DNA from: Mycolicibacterium sp.
GTDB lineage: Bacteria; Actinomycetota; Actinomycetes; Mycobacteriales; Mycobacteriaceae
Assembly: GCA_020637165.1 (NCBI GenBank)
Contig: JACJWN010000008.1
Location: 186,001 to 250,000 of the forward strand
DNA: 64,000 nt
Reading direction: 5' to 3'
Below the pieces are notes generated by a model. That model saw only the letters and a list, made by a program, of their open reading frames with translations. It was not told the DNA's origin and did no database searches. The translations under genes were made by a program, and so were the position numbers. Shown here one piece after another: positions 16,678-24,825 of this stretch (positions are counted from its first letter, which is position 1; every line of letters begins with the position of its first letter).

Positions 16678-18294
16678 CTACGAGGTGCGCACCGCCGCTT
16701 CGACAGTTTCGGTCGCGCAGTTGATCAGGGTGGGCCGTTGACGATCGGCGACACCGGCTCGAACGAGTTCGGTGACCTCGTCTGCGCTATGCGCCTCGTG
16801 GGCGTCGACGCCGTAGCTGGCGGCGGTGCCCACGACGTCGAGTCCGGGTAGGTCGAGGCCGGGAACCCCTGGGGTCTGCTCGATGAACCCGAACTCCTTG
16901 AGTACGCCGTATTCGGTGTTCGAGGCGACGACCACGGTGATCGGGATCTGGTACTTGGCCGCGGTCCACAGGGCGGTGACGGCGTAGTGCATGGAGCCGT
17001 CACCCATGAGCGCGACCACGGGCCGGTCCGGGGCGGCAAGCTGTGCCCCGACAGCGGCGGGCAACCCGTAGCCGAGACCGCCCCCGGCGGCCGAAAGGTG
17101 CGACAGCCGTTGACCGGGCCGGATGCAGTCGATGATCGTGGTCTCGTTGCTGCCGGCTTCGCTGACCCACAGGGCGTTCGGCGGGGCGGCCTCGGCGACC
17201 GCGCTCCAGAGGTTCGCCGGCGCGAGGGGTGCGGATGCGGGTTGGGCCGCCCGGGCTTCGGGGCGGGTGGGCGGGGCCGGCCGCTGGGCCGGGGTGGACG
17301 CATCGGCCAGCGCCAGCGCGGCGCTGGCCAGGTCGGCGACGATGGCGTCGCCCATGGGCGCGCGGGCGGCTTCGTCAGGGTCGTTGGTGATGTGGACCAG
17401 CGATGCCCCCTCGGGCAGGTAGGGGCCCGGAATCATCGGGTAGTAGCGGAAAACCGGCGCTCCGATCACCACGACCAGATCGTGGCCGTTGAGTATCTGG
17501 GCAATCCAGCCGGCCCCGGGCGGCAACATCCCCTGGTAGAGCGGGTGGTTCTCGGGAAATCCGCTCCAGCCGGTCAACGGCGCGGTCCAGACCGGCAGGC
17601 GGTTGCGTTCGGCGAGGGCGACCACGCTGCCCCAGGCGTCGTAGCGCTCCACGTCGCCCCCGACGACGAGGACGGGGGAGGCAGCCGACCGGATCCGCTG
17701 ACAGATTTGTTGAGCCAGCTCCGGCGGAAATCCAGACGCGCGAGTCACAGTCCGGTCCCGCACGACGGCGACATCGGACGCCTGCTTGTCGGTCAACTCG
17801 ACCGGCAGATCATCCATCGGCAGCGACACGAACACCGGTCCCATCGGTGGCGTGGTAGCCAGATGGATGGCATGTGCCAACACCGCCGGCGCCTCGCTGG
17901 CAATCGCCGGCTCGGCCGCCCACTTCACGAAAGGTTTCGGCACGGTGGTGGCCTCGAGGTTCGTCAGCAGGCAGTACTGGTTCTGCATGAACCGGCGCTG
18001 ATTACCGGCGGTCACGATCAACGGCGTCTTGTTGACGTAGGCGTTGTACAACTGGCCCTGTGCGTTTCCCATACCCGGGGCGGTGTGCAGATTCACCAGC
18101 GCCGGCCGACCCGTCACCTGCGCGTAGGCGTCGGCCATTCCGACCGGAACCATTTCCTGCAAACCCAGCAGGTAGCGAAAATCGGCCGGGAAGTCCTGCA
18201 GCAAAGAGAGCTCCGAGGATCCGGGATTGCCGAACCACGTGGTCAAACCGTGGGCGCGGAATAAGTCGAGAATGGCATCGCGAACCGTCGTCAT
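16678..18294 (-). CDS. mdlC: Benzoylformate decarboxylase-like ThDP enzyme
   Basis: A 538-residue thiamine-diphosphate enzyme alignable along its whole length with Pseudomonas putida benzoylformate decarboxylase, which converts benzoylformate to benzaldehyde and CO2. From the ATG at 18294 the residue numbers match exactly: Ser26 in NPGSSEL, the cofactor-activating Glu47 in LQEMVPVG, His70 in NLHTAPG. The ThDP-magnesium motif GDGSMHY...NTEYG is intact. One key difference: the position of P. putida His281 (FRYHQYDPG) is Tyr here (FRYYPMIPG, residue 285), so substrate range or rate may differ. The frame is open 42 codons upstream but the homology begins at 18294. No other mandelate-pathway gene is adjacent. 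Confidence 0.85.
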   Translation of the reverse strand: MTTVRDAILDLFRAHGLTTWFGNPGSSELSLLQDFPADFRYLLGLQEMVPVGMADAYAQVTGRPALVNLHTAPGMGNAQGQLYNAYVNKTPLIVTAGNQRRFMQNQYCLLTNLEATTVPKPFVKWAAEPAIASEAPAVLAHAIHLATTPPMGPVFVSLPMDDLPVELTDKQASDVAVVRDRTVTRASGFPPELAQQICQRIRSAASPVLVVGGDVERYDAWGSVVALAERNRLPVWTAPLTGWSGFPENHPLYQGMLPPGAGWIAQILNGHDLVVVIGAPVFRYYPMIPGPYLPEGASLVHITNDPDEAARAPMGDAIVADLASAALALADASTPAQRPAPPTRPEARAAQPASAPLAPANLWSAVAEAAPPNALWVSEAGSNETTIIDCIRPGQRLSHLSAAGGGLGYGLPAAVGAQLAAPDRPVVALMGDGSMHYAVTALWTAAKYQIPITVVVASNTEYGVLKEFGFIEQTPGVPGLDLPGLDVVGTAASYGVDAHEAHSADEVTELVRAGVADRQRPTLINCATETVEAAVRTS

Positions 18295-18563
18295 GCAGCC
18301 AATCGCTTTCACGGTCAGAGGGCAGGGTCTAGATCGTATGGCCAACCCGGGCCCGTCGAACCGGAATGCTCGGCGAAAGCCAATGCAACCTTCGCCGAAT
18401 TCCAGATTGCATAGAGTCATTCACCTCGTTCCGGAAACCAACTGCTGCTGGATCAAGCCGACAGTAACGGCAGCCTGCACGGGTAGCCGCAACGTGCAGT
18501 GCGCGACATGTGTCGACGAGATGCAGAAGAGAGCAATCGTCGAAAGACTTTTGGACCGGGTCG

Positions 18564-19091
18564 TCAGTAGCTCTGCCAGACCGCCTGCATGACTGAAAAC
18601 AAGAACGCCGCCGAACAGCCGAACATCAGCACCCCGGTAATCGCGATCAGCGTTCCGAGATGTCTCCAGGGGTGCTTCAGCAGTATGTCGCCGTAGCCCA
18701 GTGTGGTGATCGACGCAGCGGTGAAATACACGCCCTCGGTGACACTGGGCATCAGCAGTTTCCAGCGGAAAAACACGCCCCAAACCGCGGACTCCGCGAC
18801 GTGCGCCAACATGAGTGTGCAGAAGCTGACGAGCAGGATGGTCTTGCCGGTGTGATTGAGCCCCAGATGCTCGAGCATCCACGTTTTGTGCTGCAGCAGC
18901 TCGCCGAGCACATCGAAAATCACCATCACGTGGAGATAGAACAGCACAAGCGCCAGCAGCGTTGCAATGCCGTAGACCTCGACGACCTTTCCGCGGGAAG
19001 GGAGCCGATGCTTATCCACCACGGTTGGATCTGACGTGTTCTGACGCACGCCTTCAGCTTCGGACGGGGAATCAAATAACTTGTTGCGCAA
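18564..19091 (-). CDS. Two-TM potassium channel family protein
   Basis: A 175-residue membrane protein with the K+ channel pore. The selectivity filter TLGYGD (residues 130-135) sits between a pore helix (TEGVYFTAASITT) and a last membrane helix (LGTLIAITGVLMFGCSAAFLF). Two further hydrophobic segments lie before it (about 42-62 and 84-108), so the topology is closer to a four-segment bacterial channel than a bare KcsA. No RCK domain follows. Channels of this type set membrane potential or allow K+ flux. The gene stands alone. Confidence 0.85.
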   Translation of the reverse strand: MRNKLFDSPSEAEGVRQNTSDPTVVDKHRLPSRGKVVEVYGIATLLALVLFYLHVMVIFDVLGELLQHKTWMLEHLGLNHTGKTILLVSFCTLMLAHVAESAVWGVFFRWKLLMPSVTEGVYFTAASITTLGYGDILLKHPWRHLGTLIAITGVLMFGCSAAFLFSVMQAVWQSY

Positions 19092-19851
19092 GAGTTATCC
19101 ACCTCGAGGGCTATTACAGTTCCGCCCACCGAAAAAGCGCTTCACGAGCGACAACAGCCCGCAGGCGACCGATGTACTAGTTCGAACTGTGTTGGGCCAT
19201 GACGTCTGCTTTGGTTCAAAGCCTCTCTTCGGACTGTAGCAGGGGGACCTGGCCACTTGGCATCTGCGACGGTCGTGCTCGCCGTTGGATCATGGTCACC
19301 CCGTTGCTCCGTTGATGAAGATGCTCAGGTTTTGCGAGGTGCAGGCGGGTCACATCGGACTTTTTGCGAAGAACAGATCGAAATGCAGCGACCCCACCAC
19401 CTGAGTGGCGTGATCCGGGCTGGCACCGTCACGCAGGTGGCCGCGTTCTTCGGCGCGCAGAGGCGAGTCCGGCCCGATTTGCGATGTGGCGATACTCGAA
19501 TCGTTCGATGCCGCCGGACGCCGGGTGGCGGCCGGCTGCGGGAGGCACTCGCTGATGGAGCTCGTCGCGCTGGGGCTCGCGACTTGAATCCGCCACTGGA
19601 CCCATCCTCCCCGGGGCCGCGAGCATATCGGCAGGCGACCTGAAGCAAAGTTCCCGCCGGCGCCGCCGGTTCTAGACCAAGCAGACGTCAAAGACCCGCC
19701 GTGGTGGCCGTTCGGGCTGTATCAGAGCGGCCGCAGGGCCTGGGTTCTCGCCGCGCTCGACTCAGGTCGACGCCGTCGCAGCCGTCCGCTGGATTTCGCA
19801 GTTCGAACTGACCGCGGGCGGGTTAGGCTCCACCTGAGGTACTCCGATTAG
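19092..19851. other. Long stretch without a convincing gene
   Basis: Open frames exist on both strands (for example 19350-19691 minus and 19257-19643 plus) but none resembles a known protein and none has a good ribosome site. One plus-strand frame near 19470-19580 (VAILESFDAAGRRVAAG, then a stop) looks like the tail of some degraded protein. The stretch contains two copies of the palindrome AGTTCGAACT, at 19179-19188 and 19800-19809, the second about 60 bp before the aminotransferase gene. Confidence 0.4.
19799..19810. promoter_or_regulatory. Palindrome upstream of the aminotransferase gene
   Basis: CAGTTCGAACTG is a perfect 12-bp palindrome 57 bp before the aminotransferase start. Its 10-bp core recurs at 19179-19188. 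It may be an operator; no regulator is adjacent. Confidence 0.35.
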
Positions 19852-19866
19852 GTGAAGGTGGTCTCG

Positions 19867-21291
19867 ATGAGCCTAGGGACAGGCGTGCCGGTCACGTTTC
19901 CTGCGCATGATCCCGCCGGTTGGCGGCAGCTTCCTAAGTCGTACACCCCGCTGGACCCCGCCCGGGTTTCGGCGCTCATGGCCAAGGAGTGGGAGCGCTA
20001 CGCCAAGACCACTCCCGGCTCGGCCGATCATGCGGCACGGTCGGTGAAAACCCTGCCGCTGGGGGTGACCAGCAGCTTCCAATACTGGGATCCATATCCG
20101 ATGGGGGTGCAGTCCGCGCGGGGCGCCTACGTCACCGACTGTGACGGCCGCCAGGTGCTGGACTTGTCGATGGGCTTCGGCGCGATGCTCGTCGGCCACC
20201 TGAACCCCACGGTGGTGGCCAAGGTCAAGGACTTCCTCGATGACATCGGCACGCTGTTCGTGACCCCGTCGCCGATCTCGACCGAGGTGGCCGAAAAGTT
20301 CAAGGTCCGCTTCGGCCTGGACATGCTGCGCTTCACCAACTCCGGCACCGAGTCGACGATGTATGCGGTTCGCGCCGCCCGCGCCTACACCGGTCGCAAG
20401 GCGATCATCAAGATCGAGGGCGGCTACCACGGCGGCTATGACGGTCTGTCGGTGTCGGTCAAGCCGGGCATTGACGAGATCGGTCCCGCCGAAGACCCGA
20501 CCCCGCAGGTGCCCTTCGACGTGGAGGCCGGTGTGGTGCACACCGTGTCCTACAACGACCTCGGCCAGATGGAACGCAAGCTTGCCGCCCACGCCAAGGA
20601 CGTCGCCTGCGTGGTGATGGAGCCGGTCATCGAGAACCTGGGCATCGTGCTGCCCGACGCCGGCTATTTCGCGGGGGTGCGCAAGCTGTGCGACGACCAC
20701 AACGTGTTGCTGATCTTCGACGAGGTCAAGACCGGCTTGACCGCCGGCGCCCATGGCGCGGCCGCGCGCCTCGGCGTCAAGCCAGACCTGATCACGCTGG
20801 CCAAGTCCATCGGCGGAGGCCTGCCGCTGGCCGCCTTCGGCGGCACCGAAGAGGTCATGCAGGTCGTCGTCGACAACCGGATGGCCCACTTCGGCACCTA
20901 CAACGGCAACCCGCTGTGCATGGCCGCGGCCCTCGCGGTGGACGAGGTGGCCACCGAGCAGGCGCTGGCCGCCGCCGAACAGGTCAACGACAACGCCATG
21001 GAAGCCATGGACACGATCATCCGCGAGTACGAACTGCCCGCCCACACCGTCGGATTCGGTGTGAAGGGCGCGGTGACGTGGTCACCCACCCCGATCCGCA
21101 ACTACCGCGACTACAAGCTCGTCACCGACTTCCACGTCGCCGAGTTGGGGTGGCTGTGGGGCATCAACCGCGGCGTGCTGACACCCCCCGGGATGGACGA
21201 TCAGTGGCTGGTGTCGCTGGCCCACACCGATGCGGACATGAGCAAATGGGTGGACGCCTTCGGCGAACTGGCCAAGGAGCTGCGCGCCTGA
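19867..21291 (+). CDS. Class-III PLP aminotransferase (glutamate-1-semialdehyde aminomutase-like)
   Basis: A 474-residue fold-type-I aminotransferase of the acetylornithine/GSA-aminomutase subgroup. Visible landmarks: the phosphate-binding NSGTES turn, YHGGYDG, the Asp that contacts the PLP ring nitrogen in LIFDEVKTG, and the Schiff-base lysine in LITLAKSIGGGLPLAAFGG. The ATG at 19867 has GAAGGTGG upstream; the frame also has a GTG five codons earlier. It is not hemL itself (sequence features and location differ), so the amine donor and acceptor are unknown. It stands alone, with a palindrome in its promoter region. Confidence 0.88.
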   Translation: MSLGTGVPVTFPAHDPAGWRQLPKSYTPLDPARVSALMAKEWERYAKTTPGSADHAARSVKTLPLGVTSSFQYWDPYPMGVQSARGAYVTDCDGRQVLDLSMGFGAMLVGHLNPTVVAKVKDFLDDIGTLFVTPSPISTEVAEKFKVRFGLDMLRFTNSGTESTMYAVRAARAYTGRKAIIKIEGGYHGGYDGLSVSVKPGIDEIGPAEDPTPQVPFDVEAGVVHTVSYNDLGQMERKLAAHAKDVACVVMEPVIENLGIVLPDAGYFAGVRKLCDDHNVLLIFDEVKTGLTAGAHGAAARLGVKPDLITLAKSIGGGLPLAAFGGTEEVMQVVVDNRMAHFGTYNGNPLCMAAALAVDEVATEQALAAAEQVNDNAMEAMDTIIREYELPAHTVGFGVKGAVTWSPTPIRNYRDYKLVTDFHVAELGWLWGINRGVLTPPGMDDQWLVSLAHTDADMSKWVDAFGELAKELRA

Positions 21292-21325
21292 TCGTGCGCT
21301 GCTGCCGGTCTGCCGCGGGCCGTTA

Positions 21326-21480
21326 ACCCCGCTGATCAACGAAATCTCCGGCTCCCCGTATGCGGGGATGGGAAAGCTCGAGCCGCTCAAATGCGGACTA
21401 GCCGGAGCATGGTCAAGCCGCATTACCGACGAGCATCGACTCATCTACCGAATCACCAAGCGCGCTACCACTACTGAACG
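21326..21480 (+). pseudogene. yoeB: YoeB-type toxin remnant
   Basis: The frame reads LINEISGSPYAGMGKLEPLK, then GLAGAWSSRITDEHRLIYRI, the core of YoeB (helix, then the strand pair with the catalytic Arg and a His). The N-terminal about 25 residues and the C-terminal catalytic HY end are absent; after the core the frame runs into unrelated codons. No YefM antitoxin precedes it; the aminotransferase gene ends 35 bp upstream. It is a second decayed toxin in this window. Confidence 0.75.
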
Positions 21481-21535
21481 GCGGATTGGCGACCATGTTC
21501 CCTCGTTGTGGTCGGGCAGGCCGCCGGCTCGGCGA

Positions 21536-21721
21536 TCAGCGGTGGCGCGACATCAGAGTGAACAGGACTAGCAGCACGGCGGGGATCGTCGCGGGGATGG
21601 CCACGGCGGAGAGCGTCAGGACACCGTCGGATCGTCCGCCGGTCAGCACGACCGCGCTCGCGGCTGTCAGAACGAGGCCGATGATCATGACGATCAGCAT
21701 GAGGGTGCGCCGGTCAGACAT
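21536..21721 (-). CDS. Small two-helix membrane protein
   Basis: A 61-residue protein with two hydrophobic segments (LMLIVMIIGLVLTAASAVVL and VAIPATIPAVLLVLFTLM). The ATG at 21721 lies within the last codons of the YeeE-type gene (8-bp overlap), so the two are translationally coupled. The frame is open upstream, but those codons are antisense to nothing useful and belong inside the transporter gene. Function unknown; its coupling suggests an accessory subunit of the transporter. Confidence 0.6.
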   Translation of the reverse strand: MSDRRTLMLIVMIIGLVLTAASAVVLTGGRSDGVLTLSAVAIPATIPAVLLVLFTLMSRHR

Positions 21722-22943
21722 CGCGGACCCGCCAGAGTGCGTCGCGATAGACAAGTCTGGCCGTGAGGAACAACGCTGCCAGCATGGCGGCGGTGAAAAG
21801 CCAAGCGCTGAGTGACAACTGGACACCGCCGCTGAGGGTGTGGCCGCTGGTGCAGCCGCCGGCCATCCGCGCCCCGAACAGCACCAGGAACGAGCCCACG
21901 AAACAGCCCGCGGCGCGTTTGCCCGGGTGAGAGCCGAACCGACCTCGCCACGACGGTGGGATCACCGGACGAAACGCCGTGAAACGGCGGCTGATGAAGA
22001 TCGACGAGAGCATCGCTCCGAAGATCACGCCAAGGTCGGTCAGAGGCTCCCAGCCGATCGCCGCGAAGACCTCCCGGCTGTAGTCGAAGTTCGGCGCGAA
22101 CAGATGTCCGACCACCCAGGAGTACGTGGTCGACTGCCCGAACGCCTGGCGCAGGAAGAGCGAGGCGACCACGACCGCCGCGACCAGCACACCCACCAGG
22201 CGGATGGTTCTGGAATGCAGGTTGGCGCTGGAAACCTCGACGTCTGTGAGGCGGTCGAACCGGGACTCCCGCCCGGTTCGGAGCGGATCGACGGAACCCT
22301 CGGACAAGTAGGCCGCGGTGTCGCGTGCGAACGCCCGGTCGTGTTCGTCCTGTGTTGTTGTTGCCAGATCGCGAAGGTAGCTGCGTTTTCCGCCGGTGTA
22401 CCGCGGCAAAAAGGAGAGCAGCATCAGGCAGAGCGCCGCGTAGCCGACCGCGATCATCAGCATCGGGACCGGGCGGACGGTGTCGATGTCGCCGGTGACC
22501 ACCAGATCGCCGAAGTTGGCTGCGCCGACCAACCACTTACCGACGGGGGTCTGGTAGAGCAGGGTCCATGCGGCAGCGCCCAACAGGCCGCCGGGGATCG
22601 CGAAAAGCACGTCGCGCCTGCCCTCTCCGAGGGCCAGCATCTCGGTGCCGGGGAAGTACCCGCTGATGGCTGCGCCGATGCCGAACAAGACCCCGCCCAC
22701 GGTCACGCCGACCAGGTAGAGCGGACGGGGCGAGAAGTGCATGGCCAATCCCAGGGCATGCAGCCCGTAGAGCAGCACGGACCCCACCGCGGTGACCAGA
22801 AGAAAGCAGCCGAGAAGGAGTCGGTCGATTCTCCGCGCGGTCCTGATCACGGTTTCCGGGTTACCGATACCCCACAGCGACGCGGGGATACCGAACGCGA
22901 CGCCGACGAGAAGTCCAACCCACAAAGGTGCAGTCACCTGCAT
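21714..22943 (-). CDS. YeeE/YedE-type sulfur-compound transporter
   Basis: A 409-residue polytopic protein of the YeeE/YedE (sulf_transp) family, whose characterised member TsuA imports thiosulfate. The second half carries the family motif ARMAGGCTSGHTLSGG with the conserved Cys used for substrate relay; the first half has the related GAAISGYFPGTEM in which the Cys is replaced. About ten hydrophobic segments and a central cytoplasmic loop (about 190-240) are visible. No TusA-like gene is next to it. The small membrane protein at its 3' end overlaps it. Confidence 0.85.
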   Translation of the reverse strand: MQVTAPLWVGLLVGVAFGIPASLWGIGNPETVIRTARRIDRLLLGCFLLVTAVGSVLLYGLHALGLAMHFSPRPLYLVGVTVGGVLFGIGAAISGYFPGTEMLALGEGRRDVLFAIPGGLLGAAAWTLLYQTPVGKWLVGAANFGDLVVTGDIDTVRPVPMLMIAVGYAALCLMLLSFLPRYTGGKRSYLRDLATTTQDEHDRAFARDTAAYLSEGSVDPLRTGRESRFDRLTDVEVSSANLHSRTIRLVGVLVAAVVVASLFLRQAFGQSTTYSWVVGHLFAPNFDYSREVFAAIGWEPLTDLGVIFGAMLSSIFISRRFTAFRPVIPPSWRGRFGSHPGKRAAGCFVGSFLVLFGARMAGGCTSGHTLSGGVQLSLSAWLFTAAMLAALFLTARLVYRDALWRVRDV

Positions 22944-23008
22944 GTCGGGATCAGTCTGCCAGAAACGTCACTGGGCCCGCAGGTGTCGGCTGCCGGTGGA
23001 TCACGACC

Positions 23009-23812
23009 TCATGGGTGGAGATTCCACTGACCGCAGTCACCGGCCAGCACGTCGTTGACGTCGACTTCGATCCCGCCAACGATCGGACCTGGATTCGACG
23101 CGGTGCTCACGACGCGCTGGTACAGGACCGCGGCCGGGTCGATTTGATTGCCCGACCAGGCCCGGGTCTGCCAGGACCACCGGCGGCCGGGAGTGCGTGA
23201 ACTTCCGATGACGCCGTCGGCGGCGGCCCACCGGCACACGTCGATCCCGCCGTAGACGCCGGTGCGCTGCACTCCGAGCACTGAGTTGATGCCCCGGAAC
23301 CACTGCAGGGCGACGGTGTTCCAGGTGTCCCGGCTGATGTCGTCGTCGACGCTGAAGAAAATCGGTGCACTCTGACCACCGCCCGCCGCGGTGTGCAGTT
23401 GCCACGCGGTGCGGGCATCGGCAACGCCGCCGGCAAACCCGCGCGTGAAGTCCGACGGAGCCGTTCCGCCCGGCTTGCCGTACTGATAGTTGCTGACGAT
23501 GACCAAGCCGTTGGCGGTCAGCGACTCCGCGTAGGGCCGGGTGATCGGCTTGGCTCCGAACGAGGAGCCGGGGCGGGAGAGCGAGACGTAGTTGATCACC
23601 CCGGAATAGCCGGCCGCCCTGATGTGCTCCGCGGGAATCTGGCGCATGGCGAAGTCGATCAGCCGTGGGGTTGCGGCTTCCGCCGTCGGAGCACCCGCGT
23701 TCGCCGATACCGCACCCAACCCGGCGACGGCCGACGCCGCGGCCGCGTAGCGGAGTGCGTCGCGCCGGGACACGGGGTTCGATCCCCTGAACTCCCCCGA
23801 TGATTCGCGCAC
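23009..23812 (-). CDS. Tat-exported DUF1906 (Rv2525c-like) protein
   Basis: A 267-residue protein with a twin-arginine signal (SRRDALRYAAAASAVAGLG, residues 15-33) and a cleavage region around ANAGAPTAEA. The mature part is a DUF1906 glycoside-hydrolase-like TIM barrel, as in M. tuberculosis Rv2525c: RAAGYSGVINYVS near the start, FFSVDDD with acidic residues in the barrel, and EVDVND at the C-terminus. Known: Rv2525c is a Tat substrate affecting cell-wall properties; its catalytic activity is unproven. The start is a GTG at 23812. No operon partner is evident. Confidence 0.85.
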   Translation of the reverse strand: MRESSGEFRGSNPVSRRDALRYAAAASAVAGLGAVSANAGAPTAEAATPRLIDFAMRQIPAEHIRAAGYSGVINYVSLSRPGSSFGAKPITRPYAESLTANGLVIVSNYQYGKPGGTAPSDFTRGFAGGVADARTAWQLHTAAGGGQSAPIFFSVDDDISRDTWNTVALQWFRGINSVLGVQRTGVYGGIDVCRWAAADGVIGSSRTPGRRWSWQTRAWSGNQIDPAAVLYQRVVSTASNPGPIVGGIEVDVNDVLAGDCGQWNLHP

Positions 23813-23943
23813 CGCGCGATGTTACCAATGTGACAGTTGTTGATGATGTGAGGCGCGCTGTTCATGCTGAATATGGGCGACGGCCTCTCAGTTTCGCCCC
23901 GGTCAATACCGCCGCACGGCACTTCTCGGCCCGGGACGCTTCA

Positions 23944-24825
23944 TCACGCCGGTGCCCGGTCTCCCAGTTTCCTCAGCATCCCGGCCACGATGTCGGGCAC
24001 CTCGATCGGGGCCAGGTGGCCGCAGCCCGCAGCGATGCCGACCGTCGCTCTCGGGATGCTTCGGGCGAACGGCAACAGCCGCTGCACCGGACAAAGCTGA
24101 TCTTCCGCGCCGAGGAGGACCCCGGTGGGCACCGCGACCTGCGGTAGCAGATCGACCAGGCCAGGTGAACGAGTCAGTACGGTCCGGACGGTGGTGGACG
24201 CCGCCGCCGGGTCGAAAGAACTCATCGCGGAGACGAATTCGTCGACTCGGCCGGGGTGGTCGCGACGCGTCGTCGTGCTGATCATGGACCGGGCGACTCC
24301 GCGGCCGAAGATCGTGGTGGAACCGATCCATCGGGTCCCGGGAACCAGGGCGGATCGTTGGCCCAGGTTCGGATCGACGGGGGTGTTCATCAGCAGCAGG
24401 GCCCGCGCCCGGCGTGGATGCCGGAGGCTGAAATGGACCCCGACCTGGCCACCCCACGAACACCCCGCGAAGAATGCCGTTTCGATCTGCAATTCATCGA
24501 GAAGCTCGCTGACCGCATCGGCGTAGCGGCTCGGCTGGACATCTCCGGGGGGCGGGTCGCTGCGACCGAAGCCCGGACCGTCGATGCAGATCGTCCGCCA
24601 CCCCGAACCGAGATTCCCGACCATCAGGTCGACAAGCCGATGATCACTGAACAAGGAGGGCCAGAGCACCACCGGCCTTCCCGCCCCGTGATCGGCGACG
24701 GCCAGCATCCCCACACTGGTGGCGATTCGGCGGTTAACGTCCATCGCCGTTCCGCATCGATCCCCGGCCGCGGGCAATGATGGCGCTCGAGCGGGTTTGG
24801 GAAGCGTCATACCGATTCGGTTCAT
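23944..24825 (-). CDS. Alpha/beta hydrolase
   Basis: A 293-residue alpha/beta-hydrolase-fold protein. The catalytic triad can be read: Ser in GCSWGG (nucleophile elbow), Asp in LLGAEDQLCP and His in GCGHLAPIE. The oxyanion region is VVLWPSLFSDHR and the Asp-Gly-Pro-Gly-x-Gly-x-Ser strand is CIDGPGFGRSD. The ATG at 24825 overlaps the TGA of the MFS gene (ATGA), so it is the last gene of the tetR-MFS-hydrolase unit; an ATG at 24810 is an alternative. Together with the efflux pump it may detoxify an ester or lactone. Confidence 0.85.
   Translation of the reverse strand: MNRIGMTLPKPARAPSLPAAGDRCGTAMDVNRRIATSVGMLAVADHGAGRPVVLWPSLFSDHRLVDLMVGNLGSGWRTICIDGPGFGRSDPPPGDVQPSRYADAVSELLDELQIETAFFAGCSWGGQVGVHFSLRHPRRARALLLMNTPVDPNLGQRSALVPGTRWIGSTTIFGRGVARSMISTTTRRDHPGRVDEFVSAMSSFDPAAASTTVRTVLTRSPGLVDLLPQVAVPTGVLLGAEDQLCPVQRLLPFARSIPRATVGIAAGCGHLAPIEVPDIVAGMLRKLGDRAPA

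Noticed and set aside
16987-18264. 425-residue plus-strand frame opposite the decarboxylase
   Set aside because: Arg/Gly/His-rich shadow; the minus strand has full-length ThDP enzyme homology.
19873-21045. 390-residue minus-strand frame opposite the aminotransferase
   Set aside because: Third-position GC bias opens the antisense frame; the plus strand holds a complete PLP enzyme with all motifs.
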